Shown piece after piece: positions 48,724-57,445 of a stretch of DNA of 64,000 nt (positions are counted from its first letter, which is position 1; each line of letters opens with the position of its first letter). The translations under genes and the position numbers were made by a program. Where the stretch lies: NCBI RefSeq assembly GCF_014863405.1, contig NZ_JACZZA010000003.1, positions 299,158 to 363,157 on the forward strand. Direction: 5' to 3'. Source of the DNA: Dyella acidiphila. GTDB lineage: Bacteria; Pseudomonadota; Gammaproteobacteria; Xanthomonadales; Rhodanobacteraceae. Below the pieces are notes generated by a model that worked only from the letters and a program-made list of their open reading frames with translations, searched no databases and was not told where the DNA came from.

Positions 48724-50135
48724 ATAATCGGCGCGTCGAAGCGCGGCGCGCGCTGCTGGTATTCGCGTTGCGCGGCAAACCAGGCGCCGAAGCCGAAGCT
48801 GAGCGTGATCAGCGCCAGCACACCGCCGCCGGCCAGGTAGCCGAACTCGCCGACCAGCCAGTAGCCGCCCCAATAAGCCGCCATCACACCCAGCAGCACC
48901 ACGATATTGACGATCGTGCGGCCGCTTTTGCCTTCCGGCCCGATCAGGTGCAAGGCCAGCGCCGCCATGCTGGCCGACGCGGCGACGATCGCTGCCACCA
49001 GCAGCATGTGCCAGGGATCCAGCGCATGCACCAGCACGGCGCCCAGCGAGGTATAGACCAAGGCACTGAGCGTGCTGATCGGAATCAATACCAGCAGCGC
49101 ATCCGAGATGGTTTTCTGATATTCGGCGCGCGTCTCCGGGGCCAGCGTGAGATACAGATCGGCCATGTTCGGCCGCATGCGCGTCAGGCCTAAATTCAAT
49201 TGCGGGAAGCGCGAAACGCTCAGCATCACCGCATACGCACCGATGATCGCCGGCTGGAAGCGCTGGCGATGCATGACGGCGAAGAAATAGAAGCACACGA
49301 ACACCGCCACCAGCGCGATCCGCAGCACGATTGCCTCGGGATTGTCATGCGGCAGCAGCAGGCGACGCACCAGTACCATGCGTCGACTGAAATCGGGGCG
49401 GCTTTTGTAGGCGCGCAAGGCGCGCTGCATGGCGCGTTGCGAGGTCTGATCGTACAGCGCGCCGATGCGCTTGCCGAAGATGCCCATGCGTGTGGGCTCG
49501 CCCGGTGCACCGCGCAACTGGCCGCGTTCCAGGCCGGTGCTTTCCATCGGCGAGCGGCCGGTTTCGCGATCCTCGATGCGTAGCAGCGGGGTGATGCCGA
49601 GTTTGAGCAGCAAGGCGGCGACGGCCAGCATCAGCAGCGGCGTCAGCGTCGAATCGACCGCATCGCGCAGCAGCTGCGCTGCCAGAGCGGGCACCCAGCC
49701 GAGCACGATGAACATCGGCCAGACCCACATGCCTACGCGCGGGTTGCATCCCATCAACAGGCCCAGCGCCGTCATCAGCAGCAGGCCGCAGGCGATCAGC
49801 GCGACATGCGGCAGCTTCAGCAGCATCACCAGCACCAACGGCAGCAGCACCCAGATGGCGGCATCGACGGCGCCGTATTCCAGCAAGCGGCGGCGGAAGC
49901 CGGGCAGCAGAAAACTCTCCGCTACGCACAGCCCGCGCAGATTCATGCCCTGGCCGACATGCCATATCCAGGTTGCGCCGACGAACAGCATCGCTGCAGG
50001 CACCCCCATGCGCGCTTCGCCCCGCAGCCATTGGCTGGCGAAAAACACGGCGCCCGCCGCGAACAGCGCGCTCAGCACCACCAGTGTCGGCATGCGCCGG
50101 AACAGTTGCAGCCACAGTTGCCAGCAGACCTTCAT
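48720..50135 (-). CDS. ABC transporter permease (exporter type)
   Basis: 471 residues with about 11-12 hydrophobic helices in two blocks separated by a basic cytoplasmic stretch (residues 190-260, RAMQRALRAYKSRPDFSRRM). No family name is certain. It overlaps the ATPase gene by 4 bases (ATGA), so the two form a transporter. Not a substrate-binding-protein importer, since no such gene is near. The cargo is unknown. Confidence 0.75.
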   Translation of the reverse strand: MKVCWQLWLQLFRRMPTLVVLSALFAAGAVFFASQWLRGEARMGVPAAMLFVGATWIWHVGQGMNLRGLCVAESFLLPGFRRRLLEYGAVDAAIWVLLPLVLVMLLKLPHVALIACGLLLMTALGLLMGCNPRVGMWVWPMFIVLGWVPALAAQLLRDAVDSTLTPLLMLAVAALLLKLGITPLLRIEDRETGRSPMESTGLERGQLRGAPGEPTRMGIFGKRIGALYDQTSQRAMQRALRAYKSRPDFSRRMVLVRRLLLPHDNPEAIVLRIALVAVFVCFYFFAVMHRQRFQPAIIGAYAVMLSVSRFPQLNLGLTRMRPNMADLYLTLAPETRAEYQKTISDALLVLIPISTLSALVYTSLGAVLVHALDPWHMLLVAAIVAASASMAALALHLIGPEGKSGRTIVNIVVLLGVMAAYWGGYWLVGEFGYLAGGGVLALITLSFGFGAWFAAQREYQQRAPRFDAPII

Positions 50136-51061
50136 GCCAGCTCCACGAACAGGTCTTCCAGCGTCGGCGTTTCGATCCGCACTTGGGCATCTTCGCGTGC
50201 GGCCAGTGCGTGCAGGCTGTCGATGGATGGGTCTTCCACCAGCAAGGTCGCCAGTTCGCCCTGCACATGCGTTTTCAGCGCGCCGGCGACCACCGGTGCG
50301 TGCGGCCAGCCACCGGTGCGCTGCAATACCACGCGTTTCATGCGGTCACGCAGTTCGGCCAGCGGACGCGTGAACTGGATGCGGCCATCGCGCAGCAGTG
50401 CGATATCCGCATCCGCGCGTTCCAGGTCGGCGGTGATGTGGGTGGAAAAAATCACCGTCTTGCCGGGCGCGCGCATCAGTGCGACCAGTTCGCCCATAAA
50501 GGCGCGGCGCGCCTGCGGGTCGAGGCTGGCGACCGGTTCGTCCAACACCAGCAAGTCGGGATCGGGCGCGATCGCGCGCACGATCGCCAGCTTCTGGCGC
50601 TGGCCCTGCGACAGCTCGCCGATCTTCTGCTTTGCGTCCAGCTCCCAGTCCGACAGCAGGCGTTCGACCAGGGCAGTGTCCCAGCGCGCGTAAAAGGCCG
50701 CGGTGAAATCGAGGTAGGCGCGCACCTTCATCCACGGAAACAGGTCGAAAGTCTGCGGCACGAAACCGATGCGATGCATGCGTTCGCCGCCGGGCTCGAG
50801 CATCGGCTGGCCGAACAATTCGATCGCGCCGCCGTCGATCGGCGACAGGCCGAGCAGGCAGCGCAGCAACGTGGTCTTGCCGGCGCCGTTGCGGCCGAGC
50901 AGGCCCACTACGCGCCCGGCCGGCACGTTCCAGTCCAGCGCCGTCAGCACTTGGCGCTGCTTGAAGGATTTGTGCAGGCCGCGCACCTGCAACACGGTTG
51001 TCGCACGGTCGAGGTGCGGCATTGCGGCAGTCGGCGCGGCGGCTGGATTGGAAGCGGACAT
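50132..51061 (-). CDS. ABC transporter ATP-binding protein
   Basis: 309 residues. Walker A GRNGAGKT at 56-63, Q-loop FVPQTFDLF, signature LSQGQRQK, Walker B LLVLDEPVASLD and the switch histidine in FSTHITADL. A C-terminal extension of about 80 residues lies beyond the core and resembles the accessory part of CcmA/NodI-like exporter ATPases. It is first of two genes; the permease follows with overlap. Confidence 0.88.
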   Translation of the reverse strand: MSASNPAAAPTAAMPHLDRATTVLQVRGLHKSFKQRQVLTALDWNVPAGRVVGLLGRNGAGKTTLLRCLLGLSPIDGGAIELFGQPMLEPGGERMHRIGFVPQTFDLFPWMKVRAYLDFTAAFYARWDTALVERLLSDWELDAKQKIGELSQGQRQKLAIVRAIAPDPDLLVLDEPVASLDPQARRAFMGELVALMRAPGKTVIFSTHITADLERADADIALLRDGRIQFTRPLAELRDRMKRVVLQRTGGWPHAPVVAGALKTHVQGELATLLVEDPSIDSLHALAAREDAQVRIETPTLEDLFVELA

Positions 51062-51143
51062 CCTTGGCGTTCCCTGGTGTAGATCACGGCACTCTGCCGC
51101 GAGCCGGTGTCAGCCGTCCAGTGACAGGCTTTATCATGTGGGA

Positions 51144-51746
51144 ATGGCTGCCCAGCTACCTCTTAACGAAGTACCCCTGTTTCCGCTCAATACCGTGCTG
51201 TATCCGGGCGGGCACCTGCAGTTGCGCATCTTCGAGCCGCGCTATCTGGACCTGGTGCGCGAATGCACGCGCACCGGTTCGGCCTTTGGCGTATGCCTGA
51301 TTCTGGAGGGCGCCGAAGCCGGCGCGCCGGCCACGCCGGCTGCGGTGGGCACGCTGGCGCGCATTACCGATTTCAGTCATCGCGCGGACGGTCTGCTGGG
51401 CATTACCACCGAGGGCGGCAGTCGCTTTCGCGTATTGCGTACGCGGGTACGTTCGGATGGCTTGTTGCGCGGCGAAGTGGCGCTGTGGCCGGAGGAAGCG
51501 ACCCAGCAGGTGCCGGTGGAATTTTCGTTGCTGCAGACCATTCTGGAGCGCCTGATCGAAACCATGGGACCGCCTTGGCGCCATGCGTCGCGCGACCTCT
51601 ATGACGATGCCGGCTGGCTGGGTTTTCGCCTGGCCGAATTGTTGCCGCTGGCCGGCGACGAGCAGCAGCATCTGCTGGAAATGACCGATCCGATCCGACG
51701 ACTGGCAACGCTGCGGGATATCCTGCCGCGCTTCCAAAAAGCCTAG
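51144..51746 (+). CDS. Lon N-terminal-domain protein (LonN family)
   Basis: 200 residues consisting of a Lon substrate-binding-like domain without ATPase or protease domains: LPLNEVPLFPLNTVLYPGGHLQLRIFEPRYLDLV, then GTLARITDFSHRADGLLGITTEGGSRFRVL. Such stand-alone proteins are common but uncharacterised. ATG 51144 is preferred. The SDR gene starts 10 bases after its stop, so they probably form an operon. Confidence 0.88.
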   Translation: MAAQLPLNEVPLFPLNTVLYPGGHLQLRIFEPRYLDLVRECTRTGSAFGVCLILEGAEAGAPATPAAVGTLARITDFSHRADGLLGITTEGGSRFRVLRTRVRSDGLLRGEVALWPEEATQQVPVEFSLLQTILERLIETMGPPWRHASRDLYDDAGWLGFRLAELLPLAGDEQQHLLEMTDPIRRLATLRDILPRFQKA

Positions 51747-51756
51747 GAGCGATGCA

Positions 51757-52542
51757 ATGAGCACACTGGCCGGCAAAACGCTTTTCATCACCGGTGCCTC
51801 GCGCGGCATCGGGCTGGCGATCGCACTGCGCGCCGCGCGCGACGGCGCCAATATCGTGATTGCCGCCAAGAGCGGCGTGCCCAATCCCAAGTTGCCCGGC
51901 ACCATTCACAGCGCTGCCGCCGAGGTGGAAGCGGCCGGCGGCAAGGCGCTGGCGCTGAAAGTGGATATCCGCGAAGAAGATCAGGTAGACGCTGCCGTGG
52001 CGCAGGCGGTGGAACGCTTCGGCGGCATCGATATCGTGGTCAACAATGCCAGTGCGATCTGGCTGGCCGGCACCGCGGGTACGCCGATGAAGCGCTTCGA
52101 CCTGATGCATCAGGTCAATACGCGCGGCACCTTCATGGTCACCCAGGCCTGCCTGCCGCATTTGCAGAAGGCGGCCAATCCGCATGTGCTGATGCTGGCG
52201 CCGCCGCCCAACCTGGATGCCAAGTGGTTCGCGCCGCATACCGCCTACACCATCGCCAAATACGGCATGAGCCTGTGCGTGCTGGGCATGAGCGCGGAGC
52301 TGGCGGCGCAGGGCATCGCCACTGCCGCCATCGCCATGATCGACGGCGTGAAGCCGGAGCAGTGCCGCCGGCCTGAGATCGTCGCCGACGCCGCACATGC
52401 GCTGCTGGTGCAGCCCGCGCGCCAGTGCACGGGGCGCTTCGCCATTGACGAAGAGGTGCTGCGCGAAGCCGGCGTGCATGACTTCGACCGCTATGCCTAT
52501 CAGCCTGGCGCGGCGCTGTTGCCGGATCTATTTCTGGACTGA
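51757..52542 (+). CDS. Short-chain dehydrogenase, HSDL2-like
   Basis: 261 residues. NAD(P)-binding TGASRGIG at 13-20, NNAS at about 97-100, and the catalytic YTIAK pair. The long loop AKSGVPNPKLPGTIHSAAAEVEAAGGKAL and C-terminal DRYAYQPGAALLPDLFLD are typical of the hydroxysteroid-dehydrogenase-like 2 subgroup. The catalytic serine usually found before YxxxK appears as APPPN, so substrate chemistry may differ. Probable operon with the LonN gene. Confidence 0.86.
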   Translation: MSTLAGKTLFITGASRGIGLAIALRAARDGANIVIAAKSGVPNPKLPGTIHSAAAEVEAAGGKALALKVDIREEDQVDAAVAQAVERFGGIDIVVNNASAIWLAGTAGTPMKRFDLMHQVNTRGTFMVTQACLPHLQKAANPHVLMLAPPPNLDAKWFAPHTAYTIAKYGMSLCVLGMSAELAAQGIATAAIAMIDGVKPEQCRRPEIVADAAHALLVQPARQCTGRFAIDEEVLREAGVHDFDRYAYQPGAALLPDLFLD

Positions 52543-52798
52543 TCGGTCCACGAATTACCCGCGGTATCTTGCGGACCTGTCATCAGCTCGCCGCCATTAT
52601 CGGCGTAGGATGGGCTCGCGCGGCGCCCTCGGGGGAGGGCGATACCGCTGCTTAAATAATGAGCACCGCGAGCAAATCGGTGTATATTCTGAGAACTGCG
52701 TCACATTTTTAAGGCGCAGGCTGGTTGTGGGGTATGGGGCAAGGCGCCTGGCCAGGGAAGGGGCGGGAAAGACCAGCGATCTGGAGGGAGGCGTTGCG

Positions 52799-54139
52799 AT
52801 GAGTAACGACACGTCGATCCGGTGTGTGGTTTGGTTTGGCGAACCGACCGGCGTTGAAAGAACACGTTTGGCGCAGGCTGGGTGGCATACGCGCGTCGCC
52901 GATGCGAGCGCACAGGGAAGTGGCGTAGGCATCCGGCGTGGCGACGTAGTGGTAGCGATGGCGGACCTGCGCAAGGCCGACGTTGATACCTTGCGGCAGA
53001 TGGCCCGCCTGATGGCCGACCATCCGCGGCTGCCGTGGCTGGCGCTGCTGTCGTCCGAGACGATTGCGCAGACCCCGGAAGTGGAGCGCGTGCTGCGCGC
53101 CAGCATCGATTTCTTTACCGCGCCGATCGATATGCAGCGCTTGATCGATACGCTCGGCAACCTGGCTGGCGAAACGCCGGCACCCATCGCGCATAGCGAT
53201 GTGCCGGGCATTACCGGTTCCAGTCCGGCGATGATGTCGGTGGTGGCCAGCCTGCGCAAATACGCGCCGGTGGACCTGCCGGTGTTGATCACCGGCGAGA
53301 CCGGCACCGGCAAGGAAGTGGCGGCGCGCGCCCTGCACAAATTGTCGCCGCGGCGGGACCATCCTTTTGCGGCGATCAATTGCGGTGCGCTGCCGGCCAA
53401 TCTGGTGCAGTCGGAATTGTTCGGTCACGAACGCGGCTCGTTTACCGGCGCCAATGCGCGGCGTATCGGCCACTTCGAGGCCGCCGCAGGCGGTACGGTG
53501 TTCCTGGACGAGGTCGGCGACCTGCCGCCCGATGCACAGATCAGCCTGTTGCGCCTGCTGCAGGAAGGTACGCTGGAGCGGGTCGGTTCGACGCAGTCGA
53601 TCAAGCTGGATGTACGCGTGCTGGCCGCAACGCATGTGGACCTGGAAAAAGCCGTCGCCCAGGGCCGTTTCCGCGAAGATCTCTATTACCGGCTCAACGT
53701 GCTGCGCCTGCGCATGCCGGCGCTGCGCGAGCGCGCGGACGACGTATTGCAACTGGCGCAGCTGTTTCTGGATGCCTTCCGCAAGCAGCACGATTGCCAT
53801 GCACGCACCTTCAGCGCACTCGCGCGCAAGGCGCTGCGCGATTTCAACTGGCCGGGCAATGTGCGCGAGCTGCTCAATCGCGTGCAGCGCGCGGCGGTGG
53901 TGGCCGAGGGCGCGCAGATCAGCGTGGCGGATCTGGATCTGCAGGATGTGGTCGCCAGTCGTGCCGCGCATTCCAGCCTTGGCCTCACCCGCACGTCGGC
54001 CGAACGCGATGCGGTGTTGGCCTGCCTGCGCGAGACCCGTTTCAACATCAGTGAATGCGCGCGCCGGCTGAAGGTGTCGCGCGTGACCATCTATCGCTTG
54101 TGCAAGAAGCACCAGTTGGTGCTGGAAGACTTGCATTGA
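52799..54139 (+). CDS. Sigma-54-dependent enhancer-binding regulator
   Basis: 446 residues from ATG 52799, SD GGAGGGAGG. Receiver-like N-terminal domain to ~125 (VVVAMADLRKADVDTL), AAA+ domain with GETGTGKE at 166-173, sigma-54 loop GSFTGA at 213-218 (a variant of GAFTGA), Walker B GGTVFLDEVGD and arginine finger region FREDLYYRLNVL, then a Fis-type helix-turn-helix (NISECARRLKVSRVTIYRL). The N-domain lacks the clear DD/D/K pattern of a phosphorylated receiver and resembles VpsR-like regulators. It converges on the Fap-like operon, whose promoter is sigma-54 type. Confidence 0.92.
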   Translation: MSNDTSIRCVVWFGEPTGVERTRLAQAGWHTRVADASAQGSGVGIRRGDVVVAMADLRKADVDTLRQMARLMADHPRLPWLALLSSETIAQTPEVERVLRASIDFFTAPIDMQRLIDTLGNLAGETPAPIAHSDVPGITGSSPAMMSVVASLRKYAPVDLPVLITGETGTGKEVAARALHKLSPRRDHPFAAINCGALPANLVQSELFGHERGSFTGANARRIGHFEAAAGGTVFLDEVGDLPPDAQISLLRLLQEGTLERVGSTQSIKLDVRVLAATHVDLEKAVAQGRFREDLYYRLNVLRLRMPALRERADDVLQLAQLFLDAFRKQHDCHARTFSALARKALRDFNWPGNVRELLNRVQRAAVVAEGAQISVADLDLQDVVASRAAHSSLGLTRTSAERDAVLACLRETRFNISECARRLKVSRVTIYRLCKKHQLVLEDLH

Positions 54140-54152
54140 GCGCGGCGCCACG

Positions 54153-54171
54153 CGCAGGCCACCGGCCTGCG
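54153..54171. terminator. Hairpin between EBP gene and fapF-like gene
   Basis: CGCAGGCC-ACC-GGCCTGCG, 8-base perfect arms, in the 46-base convergent gap. No T-run, so termination would be weak. Confidence 0.4.
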
Positions 54172-54185
54172 TGTAGACGGCAAAC

Positions 54186-55538
54186 TCAAAACATGTAGGG
54201 AATCTTGAAGGTCAGCGTAAAGTCCGGCGCATCCGGCGTCATGCCCATGCCCAGGATGGTGACGATGGTGGTGTGCTGACTGAGCGCGTAGGTGAAGCCC
54301 ATGTTCAACGTGGCCGCATTGGCCTGGCTGCCGATGATCTTGGTCCATGGACCACCGGTGGAGCGCAGGGAGTCCTTGCCGTTGATGCGATCGCTGAAGG
54401 ACAGGCTCAAGCTGGCGCGGTCATTGAACGCGAAAGCGATGCCGGCGCCGAAGTAATAGATATCCGACAGCTTCACGCTGCCCGGCGTAGTCACGTCGGG
54501 ATCGGTGTCGATATCGCTGAAGCTGCGGGTAAAGGAATGGACGTAGCCGACGTTGCCGAACACGATGGCCGGATCCATGGTCTTTACGAAAGAAGTACCC
54601 AACGTGGCCTGCCATACGCCGTTGCCGGTCGGCTGCCGCTCCGGCACCGCGAATTGCTCGTATTGCGAGCTGGCCACGTTCACCCACTTGATGCCGTACG
54701 GCGCGCGGCCGGTCGGTGCCGTGATGCCGAAGGTGAGCACCGTATCCGGGCGATAACCCGATTCGGTCAGGATCTTGTAGTTGACCGACAGGTTGACGTC
54801 GCCAAGGCCCTTGCCGGTGGAACTGGCTTCATCCAGCGTGGCGGCCGAACCGCCGGCACCACCTTGCTGGTAATCGGTGCTGCGTCCCACGAACGGCACG
54901 TCCAGGTTGAAGCTCAGCCTCGGCGTCACTGCGTAGCGTCCGATCAGGTCGTTGGTCAGCGAGTCGGAGGTGACGCGGTCGATGGCGATATTGCCCAGGA
55001 AGATCGAGTTCAGCGCCAGGAAGCCGTTGAGCGTGAGTTCGGCGCGGTCGTAATGGTTGTAGGTGAGATCGTCTTCCAGCGTGAACTTGCGGCTGAAGTA
55101 GGCGTTCGTCTCCTGCTGCAGCACATCCTGCACGCTGCGGCTCTGGGTGGAGCTGCTGGCCTGCGCGCTTTGCGTGGTCGACGCCGCCTGGGTGTTTTCC
55201 ACCGACGCATTGTTGGGCGTATTGGCGGCGGTCGCTTCCGGAGGCGTACCTGCCTCCGCCGGCAAGGTGGTGCTGATGCCCTTGCCGGCCAGGCGCGACT
55301 GCAACGCCTGCACTTCGGCATCGAGCACGCGCAGGCGTCGCACTTCCTGTGCGTAGTTCACCTTGAGCATCTGCAACTGGCGCACCAGTTCCTGCACATC
55401 CGCCTGGTTCTGCGCGGTCGTGGGCTGGCCACCGGCGGCAGCTGCAGAGGACTGGGCATCCTGTCCAACGGCGGCGTAACTGGTGAGGCCGGCGATCCAA
55501 CTGCATGCCACCGCAGTGGCCAAAGCTGTCTTGCGCAT
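54186..55538 (-). CDS. FapF-like outer membrane channel of the amyloid system
   Basis: 450 residues. Signal peptide to about 23 (WIAGLTSYAA), a coiled coil at about 46-84 (DVQELVRQLQMLKVNYAQEVRRLRVLDAEVQAL), a low-complexity Ala/Ser/Thr linker to ~135, then a beta-barrel ending in FTLTFKIPYMF with a C-terminal Phe. FapF of Pseudomonas has the same order (coiled coil, linker, barrel) and secretes Fap subunits. Last gene of the operon, matching FapF order. It could also be read as a Phenol_MetA_deg-type barrel by sequence search. Confidence 0.75.
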   Translation of the reverse strand: MRKTALATAVACSWIAGLTSYAAVGQDAQSSAAAAGGQPTTAQNQADVQELVRQLQMLKVNYAQEVRRLRVLDAEVQALQSRLAGKGISTTLPAEAGTPPEATAANTPNNASVENTQAASTTQSAQASSSTQSRSVQDVLQQETNAYFSRKFTLEDDLTYNHYDRAELTLNGFLALNSIFLGNIAIDRVTSDSLTNDLIGRYAVTPRLSFNLDVPFVGRSTDYQQGGAGGSAATLDEASSTGKGLGDVNLSVNYKILTESGYRPDTVLTFGITAPTGRAPYGIKWVNVASSQYEQFAVPERQPTGNGVWQATLGTSFVKTMDPAIVFGNVGYVHSFTRSFSDIDTDPDVTTPGSVKLSDIYYFGAGIAFAFNDRASLSLSFSDRINGKDSLRSTGGPWTKIIGSQANAATLNMGFTYALSQHTTIVTILGMGMTPDAPDFTLTFKIPYMF

Positions 55539-55584
55539 GAGCTTATCCCCTGAGTAGGAGCGCGCGCTGGGCTGGGCTGCGCAC

Positions 55585-56550
55585 TCAGTGGCCGTTGAGG
55601 TGCGACAAGTTGAGCGACTGCGACAGCGTATGTGCGAGCTGCGCGGTGGAGCCCAACTGCTGGGTGACCAGGTTGACGATCATCTGATTGGTCACAATGG
55701 CGTTGTCGGTGGTGAGGGCGATGGTCTGTCCCAGGCTGCCGGCATGAATCCACTGCGAGGCCGAGCCTTCGCCAGCTACCGACGTGGTGACTTCGGCGCT
55801 GTCGTTCGAATACGTCGACGATACGGAGGCATTGCCCACGTTGGCGGTGCGTCCGTTGGACGTGCTGGTGCCGTTGTTGGTGGTCGAGCCCGACGGAGTA
55901 TTGGTGGCGGTGCTGTCGCCGCCGTCGGTCGGCGTGATCACCGTGGTGGACGAATTGGTGTTCGCCATCAAGCCGTTGTAGGAGACGCCGGCGTTTGCCA
56001 TGGATGAACCCGAACCGACGGGGCCCACCCAACTGCTGGTATTGCCGGTGGTGGAGACGTTCGGTGCGCCACCACTCTGGATATTCATCTGGGTGACGTT
56101 GGCGGTGGCGTTGTTGTCGCCGGCGATCTGCACGCTCTGCACCAGGCCGCCTACGTTGGCGATGCCGCCGCTCTGCACGCTGCGGCTGATCGTCGACTGC
56201 ACGCTGGCAGCGGTGGGTAACGGCGCATTGGGCGTGGTGATCGTAACCGTGGGTACGAAGCTCACCTGCGGGTTGTTCGGGTTCTTGCTGAAGTTCAGGC
56301 CCAGGTTCATGGTGCCCTGGACGACCTGGCCGGTGTTGGTCTGGAAGGTCGAAACCATTTGCACGCCGAACCACACCACGGTGTTGTCGCCCACCGTGAA
56401 GCGGCCGCGCATGCCGGCCAGTTCCTGATCGGTGACATCGTGGATGCCGGCGCCGAGATGGCTGCTGGTGTCGTCATTGGCGAGTGCGCAGGCGCACTTT
56501 CCGCCAAGAACCAAAGCTACCGCAATGAAAATCGATGATCGCTTATACAT
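55585..56550 (-). CDS. FapE-like secreted, Asn/Ser/Thr-rich protein
   Basis: 321 residues from ATG 56550 (SD AGGGACCAGG). Signal peptide ending near CALAN (residue 25), then a VTDQELAGMRGRF motif at 39-51. A long low-complexity region rich in N, S, T, G and V follows, with few charges (GDNNATANVTQMNIQSGGAPNVS). The C-terminus reads LSQSLNLSHLNGH. Composition fits an amyloid-associated secreted protein. Its place between the peptidase and the barrel gene matches FapE, but sequence similarity is not something I can show. Confidence 0.6.
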   Translation of the reverse strand: MYKRSSIFIAVALVLGGKCACALANDDTSSHLGAGIHDVTDQELAGMRGRFTVGDNTVVWFGVQMVSTFQTNTGQVVQGTMNLGLNFSKNPNNPQVSFVPTVTITTPNAPLPTAASVQSTISRSVQSGGIANVGGLVQSVQIAGDNNATANVTQMNIQSGGAPNVSTTGNTSSWVGPVGSGSSMANAGVSYNGLMANTNSSTTVITPTDGGDSTATNTPSGSTTNNGTSTSNGRTANVGNASVSSTYSNDSAEVTTSVAGEGSASQWIHAGSLGQTIALTTDNAIVTNQMIVNLVTQQLGSTAQLAHTLSQSLNLSHLNGH

Positions 56551-56576
56551 GTCCTGGTCCCTCAAAACCTGATTCT

Positions 56577-57296
56577 TCAAAACATATTCAGATCGGCATG
56601 GGTAAAGCCAAAGTCGAGCAATTCGGCGTCCGTAATGGCGCCCCCTCCCTGACGTGCGAAAAGCGCGCGTGCACTTGGCTTGACGACCGGCTGGAGCAGG
56701 ACGGTATGGCGGTCGAAGTCGCTTCCGATAACTACGAACAACACATGCGAAGGCCATGCCTTCATGAAGTCGTCAAGCTGCATGCTGCGATTGCCGAGGA
56801 TCGGATCGGCCAACTCCACTTCATCGTTGTGCACCTGCTTGAGCACTACGAAGTGCCGATAACCGTGCACGTCCATCAGTACGATCACCGGCACGCGCAA
56901 GTTGCGCAGCCGTTCGGCATCGACGCGATAACCGCGTCCGCGCAGTCCCAGCAGTTCGACGTAGTGCTTGATGTCGAGCATGGAAAAACCGCGCTGCTTG
57001 ACTACCGTGGCATCGGCGACGCCCAGCATGCCGTCGATCACCACGTTTTCATTCACATCCAGGTGATAGCCGTAGCGCAGGATGGTTGCCAGCGCAGCGG
57101 CGCCACAGCTGTAGTCGGTATGCTGGCGCACGATGTTGGCGTAGCGCAGATCCTGCATGCTGTTGACGTGCGCGACATATTGCGCGCCGTTCGGCAGCAC
57201 GCCGGCGAAGCTCACATCACCCGCATACACGGATGTGCCGAAACTGGCCGCGGCGAGCCCAAGCATGCCGACGATGTTCAAGCCGGAAAGTCGCAC
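56577..57296 (-). CDS. FapD-like C39 cysteine peptidase
   Basis: 239 residues from GTG 57296 with SD GGAGAGGGA. Signal peptide (IVGMLGLAAASFGTSVYAG), so it acts in the periplasm. C39 papain-like domain: oxyanion Q58 and nucleophile C64 in RQHTDYSCGAA, H148 in GYRHFVVL, D164 in LADPILG. No ABC transporter part is fused, unlike bacteriocin exporters. FapD in Pseudomonas is a C39 peptidase in the same position. The C-terminus carries ITDAELLDFGF, a motif similar to ones in FapA- and FapE-like proteins. Confidence 0.82.
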   Translation of the reverse strand: MRLSGLNIVGMLGLAAASFGTSVYAGDVSFAGVLPNGAQYVAHVNSMQDLRYANIVRQHTDYSCGAAALATILRYGYHLDVNENVVIDGMLGVADATVVKQRGFSMLDIKHYVELLGLRGRGYRVDAERLRNLRVPVIVLMDVHGYRHFVVLKQVHNDEVELADPILGNRSMQLDDFMKAWPSHVLFVVIGSDFDRHTVLLQPVVKPSARALFARQGGGAITDAELLDFGFTHADLNMF

Positions 57297-57323
57297 GTCC
57301 CTCTCCCCTCGTCCTTTGCGAAG

Positions 57324-57421
57324 GGAAGACCCCCTGCCCGCAGGGGACGGGCAGGGGGCTTCCACATGGTACCCGGCGGCATGTCGCCGGGTTACCGCCC
57401 TCGTTGCCGTCTCACGACGGC
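57324..57421 (-). repeat. Three tandem hairpins between fapC-like and fapD-like genes
   Basis: Stems CCCCCTGCCCG/CGGGCAGGGGG (57330-57358), GGTACCCGGCG/CGCCGGGTTACC with one bulge (57368-57396) and GCCGTC/GACGGC (57406-57421). They fill the only large gap inside the operon (149 bases), right after the putative main fibre gene. Such structures commonly protect the upstream mRNA or attenuate read-through. Confidence 0.68.
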
Positions 57422-57445
57422 GTGTAGCTCCTGAACTGCTGGCAA

